From: Chloroflexota bacterium
GTDB taxonomy: Bacteria; Chloroflexota; Dehalococcoidia; Lucifugimonadales; JADFKI01
Assembly (NCBI GenBank): GCA_009838595.1
Contig: VXRI01000315.1
Span: 1-10,314, forward strand
Length of the DNA: 10,314 nucleotides
Reading direction: 5' to 3'
Made by a program: the position numbers and the translations under genes. Each line of letters starts with the position of its first letter. Positions within the stretch are counted from its first letter, which is position 1. The notes beneath the pieces are model-generated. The model did not search any database. It was not told the DNA's origin and was given only the letters and a program-made list of their open reading frames with translations. Positions 6,130 through 10,314 of the stretch are shown one piece after another.

Positions 6130-7272
6130 ATGTTCAACGACATCATTAAGGCATTCGCATTTGGCAGCGCGCCACAGAACATGTCTGACACTCAGCAGCT
6201 CACAACAGGCATCAATGTCAAGGTTGTCGGTGTTGGCGGCGCGGGCGGCAATGCCGTCTCGCGGATGGTCAAGACAGGCTTAACGCAGGTTGATACCCTT
6301 GTTTTGAACACCGACATACAAGCACTGGACACTATGCCGCACATTCTGTCCTATGCGATAGGTCCCAAAACAGTGAAGGGCATGGGATCCGGCGGTCGCC
6401 CCGAAGTGGGACGCAAGGCGGTGCGGGAAAGTCAACCGGACATTTCCGAACTGCTTGATGGATCGGACATGGTGTTCGTAACGGCAGGCATGGGCGGTGG
6501 TACAGGCACCGGTGCGTCCGCAACCGTCGCGGACATCGCACGCAAGAAAGGGGCGCTCACGGTTGGCGTGGTTACGCTGCCGTTCTCGTTCGAAGGCACG
6601 CGTCGGCGCGAAGTTGCCGAGCAGGGTATCCGCAGCCTGAGGCAAAAGGTCGATACGCTGATAATTGTGGAGAACGACCGGCTGCTGCCGTCGCTCAAAG
6701 GCAATGTAACACTTGCGCGAGCATTCGAGGCGGCGGACGATGTACTGCGGCAGGGCGTCAAGGGCATTTCGGACATCATCACCGTATCCGGGATGATAAA
6801 TGTGGACTTCGCAGATGTTCGCTCTGTGATGGCGAACGGGGGACCTGCTTTCATGGCATACGGCGAAGGCAAGGGTAAGTGGGCCGCGTTAGAGGCGGCG
6901 CGCTCTGCGCTGGCGAATCCGCTGTTCAACGCGCCACTGGAAGGCGCATCCGGTATCCTATTAAATGTAACGGGCGGCAAGGACCTGACGCTTGGACAGG
7001 TGCACGAAGTAGCGGAGATTATCCGCAAGGCGGCGAAGTCCGACGCCAATGTCATCTTCGGCGTGGTCCAAGAACGGCATATGAAGAAGCGCGTGGGCAT
7101 CACGCTGATAGGCACGGGAGTAGGCAGCACGCCACAGGAAGAGCCGACACCGAAGGACGAAAGTAAGAGTGTGGTAACACTATCGGATGCGGAGCTTAAC
7201 CGGCTAATCAATGCTCCTAGCAGCAACGGACATCTTCCGGCAGACCTGACGCAGAGCGCAAGGCTGCTTTAG
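6130..7272 (+). CDS. ftsZ: Cell division GTPase FtsZ
   Basis: Tubulin-like GTPase that polymerises into the division ring at midcell. It has 380 residues. The nucleotide site shows GGAGGN at 36-41, the tubulin signature GGGTGTG at 122-128 and PFSFEG at 151-156. The T7 synergy loop NVDFAD at 224-229 keeps both aspartates that drive GTP hydrolysis in the neighbouring subunit. After the globular core (to about 330) comes a short polar linker and a tail ending SARLL. The usual C-terminal peptide that binds FtsA/ZipA-type partners (like DIPxFLR) is not recognisable. The start ATG 6130 has GAGG 7 nt upstream; a second ATG at 6181 lacks one. The gene is not within a dcw cluster: a small unknown gene precedes it and a convergent sufU follows after 10 bp. 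The leader repeat array may control it. Confidence 0.95.
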   Translation: MFNDIIKAFAFGSAPQNMSDTQQLTTGINVKVVGVGGAGGNAVSRMVKTGLTQVDTLVLNTDIQALDTMPHILSYAIGPKTVKGMGSGGRPEVGRKAVRESQPDISELLDGSDMVFVTAGMGGGTGTGASATVADIARKKGALTVGVVTLPFSFEGTRRREVAEQGIRSLRQKVDTLIIVENDRLLPSLKGNVTLARAFEAADDVLRQGVKGISDIITVSGMINVDFADVRSVMANGGPAFMAYGEGKGKWAALEAARSALANPLFNAPLEGASGILLNVTGGKDLTLGQVHEVAEIIRKAAKSDANVIFGVVQERHMKKRVGITLIGTGVGSTPQEEPTPKDESKSVVTLSDAELNRLINAPSSNGHLPADLTQSARLL

Positions 7273-7282
7273 CCGCGAACCC

Positions 7283-7744
7283 CTAATGCTGGCTGACTGA
7301 CGGCCTGCAACTTTGCATCGCCTGTGTCAGCGCGGACAATGGCAGAAGCGCGCACTTTATTCGTATGGGGTAGTCGCGGACGCCGGCGAGGTTAGCTAAA
7401 TCGCCTTCGTGGAGGAGGGCATCTTCGGCATCTTTGTTGCCCTGCATCATCTTGCGGTACAGCGCGACAAGGGTGTGAATCTCGTCGAAATCCTTGTCCT
7501 GCACTGCCTCCGCCAGCATCGACCCGGCGGCTATGACTATGGAGCAACCCTCGCCCTGCAAACCAACAGCGATGACGCGCCGGTTCGCGTCGATATTCAT
7601 TTGCAGGTGGATTTCGTCGCCGCAGAAGGGGTTGATCGCCTCGCCCACGATGTCGGGCGCACTAAGGGGTTCGTGATTTCGCGGATTGCGCCGGTGGTCG
7701 AGTATCGCGTCCCGGTATAGGTCATCAATCCTACCCAGCGCCAT
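7283..7744 (-). CDS. sufU: SufU-like iron-sulfur assembly protein, diverged paralogue next to sufS
   Basis: SufU family proteins take persulfide sulfur from SufS, using a zinc site, for Fe-S cluster assembly. The 153 residues contain the family's ligands: C41 and D43 in NPFCGD, C67 in GEGC, and C131 in RIKCA, plus LYRDAILDH near the N-terminus (9-17) and NPRN at 20-23. It differs from the family where GC is normally followed by a serine-rich ISxASxSMM: here it reads GCSIVIAAGSML. The conserved tryptophan after RIKCA is replaced by leucine (ALLPL). The ATG at 7744 overlaps the last 14 bases of sufS, suggesting coupling. A more canonical SufU lies at 9884-10314. The end faces ftsZ. Confidence 0.88.
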   Translation of the reverse strand: MALGRIDDLYRDAILDHRRNPRNHEPLSAPDIVGEAINPFCGDEIHLQMNIDANRRVIAVGLQGEGCSIVIAAGSMLAEAVQDKDFDEIHTLVALYRKMMQGNKDAEDALLHEGDLANLAGVRDYPIRIKCALLPLSALTQAMQSCRPSVSQH

Positions 7745-8972
7745 TTCCGAAATACCTCAAGGCCTCGCGCAGCGCATCTACAAGCTCGTCCACTTCCTCT
7801 TCCGTGTTGTATAAGTACATGCTCGCCCTAGCCGTAGCGGGCACGCCCAGGCTGCGTACCATCGGCATAGAGCAGTGATGCCCTGTGCGTATAGCGATTC
7901 CGCGCCTGTCCAGCAGTGTTCCTAGGTCGTGCGGATGCACATCCGGGTGATGGAACGACACTATGGCGCCGCGCTTGTTGGGGTCTTTGGGCCCATACAC
8001 GTCCAATTCTTCCTCAAACTGCTTGAACGAATCGAGAGCGTACTTCGTCAGCTGTATCTCATGCTCGCGGATATTTTCCATGCCCAGATTTTGCAGATAA
8101 TCCACAGCCGCGCCAAGCCCGACGACACCTGATATGTTCGGCGTGCCTGCCTCAAAGCGCATCGGCAATTCATTCCAAGACGCATCTTCGTAAGACACTG
8201 CCAACACCATGTCACCGCCGGTCAGGAACGGACTCATACGCTCTAGCACTTCGCGCTTCACATACAGCCCGCCTATGCCGGTTGGCCCCAGCATTTTATG
8301 TCCGGAGAATGCAAGGAAGTCGCAGTCCATGTCCTGAACATCTACAGGCATGTGCGGAACGCTTTGTGCACCGTCCACCAGCACTGCTGCGCCGACCGCG
8401 CGAGCCTTCTTGGCGAGTTCCTTGACGGGAACGATGGTACCGACAGCGTTGGATTCGTGAGCCATCGCCAGCAGTCTAGTGTGCGGGCTGAGGATGTTAT
8501 CAACCGCATCCATATCGAGCGTGTGCTCTTCGGTGATGGGCAGGATGTGCAGGTTCGCATCCTTCTTGCGCGCGAGTTGCTGCCACGGCACGAGGTTGCT
8601 GTGGTGTTCAAGCGCGGTTACCACGATGTCGTCGCCGGCTTTTATGTTGTCCTCGCCCCAGCTATTCGCCACGAGGTTGATGGACTCGGTCGTGTTGCGC
8701 GTCCATAGCACGGTCTCAGGGCTATCGGCGTTTATGAATGCTGCGACCTTTGCGCGCGCCTCGTCGTAGCGCTCCGTGGATTCCATGCTGAGCGCATGAA
8801 CGCCGCGATGAACATTCGCGTTGTAGCCCTCGTAGTAGTCAACAAGCGCCTGGATGACCTGGCGCGGCTTTTGGGAGGTCGCTGCCGAGTCAAGCCATAT
8901 CAGCGGCCTGCCGTCATAGACCTTCTTGGAGAGAACGGGAAAGTCCTCTCGGATCTTTCTCACATCTAGCAT
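7731..8972 (-). CDS. sufS: Cysteine desulfurase SufS (group II, PLP-dependent)
   Basis: Removes sulfur from cysteine as an enzyme-bound persulfide and passes it to SufU for Fe-S cluster building in the cytoplasm. The 413 residues match SufS. H124 in EHHSN stacks on PLP, D200 and Q203 in VDGAQ bind it, and K226 in SGHK forms the Schiff base. The catalytic C367 lies in RTGHHCSMP, the group II motif with a short loop, and R382 in the ARAS motif binds the substrate carboxylate. The ATG at 8972 has AGGT about 8 nt upstream. It lies 50 bp after the Rieske gene and overlaps the following sufU by 14 bp. No truncation or missing catalytic residue is seen. Confidence 0.95.
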   Translation of the reverse strand: MLDVRKIREDFPVLSKKVYDGRPLIWLDSAATSQKPRQVIQALVDYYEGYNANVHRGVHALSMESTERYDEARAKVAAFINADSPETVLWTRNTTESINLVANSWGEDNIKAGDDIVVTALEHHSNLVPWQQLARKKDANLHILPITEEHTLDMDAVDNILSPHTRLLAMAHESNAVGTIVPVKELAKKARAVGAAVLVDGAQSVPHMPVDVQDMDCDFLAFSGHKMLGPTGIGGLYVKREVLERMSPFLTGGDMVLAVSYEDASWNELPMRFEAGTPNISGVVGLGAAVDYLQNLGMENIREHEIQLTKYALDSFKQFEEELDVYGPKDPNKRGAIVSFHHPDVHPHDLGTLLDRRGIAIRTGHHCSMPMVRSLGVPATARASMYLYNTEEEVDELVDALREALRYFGNGAG

Positions 8973-9022
8973 AGTGTTACCTGCCGCGCCATTTGCGCCG
9001 ACTACTGGGTTAGACCACGGAA

Positions 9023-9328
9023 TTAAATGTCAACCTCAATGGTGTCGCCTTCGACCCTCACGGGGAAGGTGTCAACCGGCACCACGGCCGGCAACTCGGT
9101 AGCCGAGCCGTCGGTTACGTCGAAGCGCGCGCCGTGCCGCGGGCACTCAATTTCGCAGCCGTCCAGTTCGCCCTGTTCGAAGGACGCGAAGTCGTGCGTG
9201 CACACATCCTCGATGGCGTAGTAACTGCCGCTGACATTGCACACGGCGACCGCCTTGTCGCCGACCTCGTACACCTTGAGCGCCCCGGCGGGGATGTCGC
9301 TCACACTTGCAACTTTCTGAAAAGCCAT
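9023..9328 (-). CDS. Rieske-type [2Fe-2S] ferredoxin
   Basis: Small soluble electron carrier of 101 residues. The Rieske ligands are C43 and H45 (CTH) and C62 and H65 (CPRHGARFD), 16 residues apart, in the single-domain form seen in ferredoxins of aromatic-ring dioxygenases and nitrite-reductase small subunits. There is no membrane anchor or disulfide cysteine pair of the kind found in bc1 Rieske proteins. The ATG at 9328 has a strong GGGAGGG upstream. Genes of this type are often found inside SUF operons of actinobacteria and related lineages, where it may supply electrons for assembly or serve as a client; its exact partner is not shown here. It lies 58 bp after the regulator gene and 50 bp before sufS. 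Confidence 0.92.
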   Translation of the reverse strand: MAFQKVASVSDIPAGALKVYEVGDKAVAVCNVSGSYYAIEDVCTHDFASFEQGELDGCEIECPRHGARFDVTDGSATELPAVVPVDTFPVRVEGDTIEVDI

Positions 9329-9343
9329 TCTAACCCTCCCTGC

Positions 9344-9365
9344 TTGATTGGCTGATATTTGATTG
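9344..9365. repeat. Direct repeat TTGATTG in the regulator-Rieske gap
   Basis: TTGATTG occurs at 9344-9350 and 9359-9365, 15 bp apart. On the transcribed strand this is CAATCAA twice in the 58-bp gap between the Rrf2 gene and the Rieske gene. It might be a protein site or internal leader element; it could be chance. Confidence 0.3.
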
Positions 9366-9386
9366 ATAGGCGAATACGGGTGGTTG

Positions 9387-9848
9387 TCAGACCGCCGTCT
9401 TCATCACGATGGGCTGCATGCCCTTCTCGCTTTCCAGTCGAATGAGCGTGTTGTTCACCAAATCCTCGATAGTCGTGGAATCGAGAATGTCGTACACCGC
9501 CGCGGCGACAGAGCGCCAAACATCGCGCTGGGCACAGCAGGTGATGTGGATGCACGCCGAACTGTCCGAAAGGCAGGCGACCGGCGACTCAGTGCCGCCA
9601 AGACTCATCATAACGCTGCTCAGGCGAATGTCCGCAGGCTGCATAGCGAGGAAATGCCCGCCGCGCGGTCCACGATGGCTGCCCGTAATGCCGTTTTTGT
9701 TCAGCGAGTAGAGCACCTGCGCCAGAAACTGTTCGGGTATTGCCGTGCGCTTGGCGATTTCACTGGCGCGGACGGGTCCATCGTTGCCGTGCAACGCCAA
9801 GTCAACCAGAGCGCGCACGCCGTAATCGACCTTGATTGGAATATACAT
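9387..9848 (-). CDS. Rrf2/IscR-family transcriptional regulator, probable Fe-S sensor
   Basis: Winged-helix DNA-binding repressor likely to sense Fe-S status and control this SUF operon. With the start at ATG 9848 the protein has 153 residues. The N-terminal winged helix (about 1-80) shows YGVRALVDLA, a recognition helix around IPEQFLAQVLYSL, and the wing GPRGGHFLA. A cysteine cluster follows at C92, C99, C104 and C105; IscR of E. coli uses C92, C98 and C104, so the layout nearly coincides. The start is set by AGGAGAG (9861-9855), 6 nt before the ATG; a TTG two codons earlier is too close to that site. It lies inside the operon, 35 bp after the canonical sufU and upstream of the Rieske gene, so autoregulation would act from a promoter outside the window. 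Confidence 0.93.
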   Translation of the reverse strand: MYIPIKVDYGVRALVDLALHGNDGPVRASEIAKRTAIPEQFLAQVLYSLNKNGITGSHRGPRGGHFLAMQPADIRLSSVMMSLGGTESPVACLSDSSACIHITCCAQRDVWRSVAAAVYDILDSTTIEDLVNNTLIRLESEKGMQPIVMKTAV

Positions 9849-9854
9849 AGGCAA

Positions 9855-9861
9855 CTCTCCT
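9855..9861 (-). promoter_or_regulatory. Ribosome binding site fixing the Rrf2 start
   Basis: AGGAGAG on the minus strand lies 6 nt upstream of ATG 9848 and directly abuts a TTG at 9854. The spacing favours the ATG as the true start. Confidence 0.7.
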
Positions 9862-9883
9862 AGCCGCCTGCTCGCCGGTATGC

Positions 9884-10314
9884 CTATTCGGTAGTAACCG
9901 TCTTAGAGTTATCGTCTGCCAGCGCGGAATTGAAAGCATGCCACGGCAGAGTGGCGCACTTTATCCGCGCGGGGAAGCGCGAGACACCTTGCAGCAGTTC
10001 CGCATCGCCAAGCACATCGGGATCGAAGTCTTCCTGTGTTATCATGCTGCGGAACTCAGCGAACACTTTCTCGGCTTCTTCCAACGATAGACCTTTTACG
10101 CTCTCCGTCATCATCGACGCAGACGCCTTAGATATAGCGCAGCCAATCGCCTGAAAGCCAATATCCGTAATCTTGTTGTCTTCGACAGAAAGATAAATAG
10201 TTATTTGGTCGCCGCACAACGGATTGAACCCTTCGACCTGCCGGTTCGTACATTCCGGCTTGCCGTAGTTGCGCGGACGGCGGTTGTGGTCCATCACTAC
10301 TTCTTGATATAGGT
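9884..10314 (-). CDS. sufU: SufU iron-sulfur assembly protein, canonical form (N-terminus cut by window edge)
   Basis: Sulfur acceptor for SufS with the complete zinc-site set: NPLCGD, IGCAISKASASMM and RIKCATLPW, the last two matching the family pattern closely, including the tryptophan lost in the second copy at 7283-7744. The reading frame stays open to the window edge and begins in LYQEVVMDHNRRPRN, the family's N-terminal helix, so only a few residues lie outside. A GTG-ATG pair at 10297-10292 could be mistaken for the start but falls inside this conserved helix. It is the first visible gene of the SUF operon; other suf genes such as sufB, sufC or sufD would be expected further upstream, outside the window. 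It ends 35 bp before the Rrf2 gene. Confidence 0.93.
   Translation of the reverse strand, partial: LYQEVVMDHNRRPRNYGKPECTNRQVEGFNPLCGDQITIYLSVEDNKITDIGFQAIGCAISKASASMMTESVKGLSLEEAEKVFAEFRSMITQEDFDPDVLGDAELLQGVSRFPARIKCATLPWHAFNSALADDNSKTVTTE

Noticed and set aside
5664..6191. Minus-strand open frame of 175 codons across the small gene and ftsZ leader
   Set aside because: It overlaps two promoters and the better-supported plus-strand gene, and shows no domain.
6432..7226. Long open frame on the minus strand opposite ftsZ (264 codons)
   Set aside because: It lies wholly inside ftsZ, is rich in Ser/Pro/Ala/Thr typical of a shadow frame in GC-rich DNA, and has no recognisable domain.
7286..7310. 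Terminator hairpin at the convergent ftsZ/sufU junction
   Set aside because: Only a GGC/GCC-scale stem can be drawn, there is no T-run, and it lies inside the sufU coding end.

Overview
The window looks like a bacterial chromosome segment of moderately high GC with no mobile elements, RNA genes or CRISPR arrays. The best guess for the source is a Chloroflexota lineage (Dehalococcoidia/SAR202-like). That guess rests on the mix of a molybdenum hydroxylase with an SDR oxidoreductase, a SufU-type SUF operon with a Rieske ferredoxin and an Rrf2 regulator, and an isolated ftsZ. It is an inference from gene content and protein style, not from a marker gene.

Left part (1-5314, all minus strand): a tightly packed operon read from right to left. 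The order is an SDR dehydrogenase, then the [2Fe-2S], molybdopterin and FAD subunits of a xanthine-dehydrogenase-family hydroxylase, then a trehalose-6-phosphate-phosphatase-like HAD enzyme cut by the window edge. Several junctions overlap (ATGA, GTGA) or are only 5 bp apart, so translational coupling is likely. The FAD subunit carries extra cysteines of the kind that hold an additional [4Fe-4S] cluster in PaoB/HcrB-type subunits.

Middle (5315-7272): a 400-bp divergent intergenic region with short tandem repeats, then two plus-strand genes. The first is a 91-residue protein of unknown function with a KOW/SH3-like C-terminal half. The second is ftsZ, which is not beside ftsA, ftsQ or mur genes. 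The leaders of both genes are dense in GTTC/GAAC motifs and share a 10-mer. They contain an inverted repeat (small gene) and an array of three RGAACAG copies at exact 12-bp spacing (ftsZ), which suggests common control.

Right part (7283-10314, all minus strand): a SUF iron-sulfur assembly operon read from right to left. The order is a canonical sufU (cut by the edge), an Rrf2/IscR-like regulator with clustered cysteines, a Rieske-type ferredoxin, sufS, and a second, diverged sufU overlapping the end of sufS. It meets ftsZ tail to tail with only 10 bp between stop codons. The Fe-S assembly operon could supply clusters to the Fe-S hydroxylase encoded at the left, but no direct link is visible.
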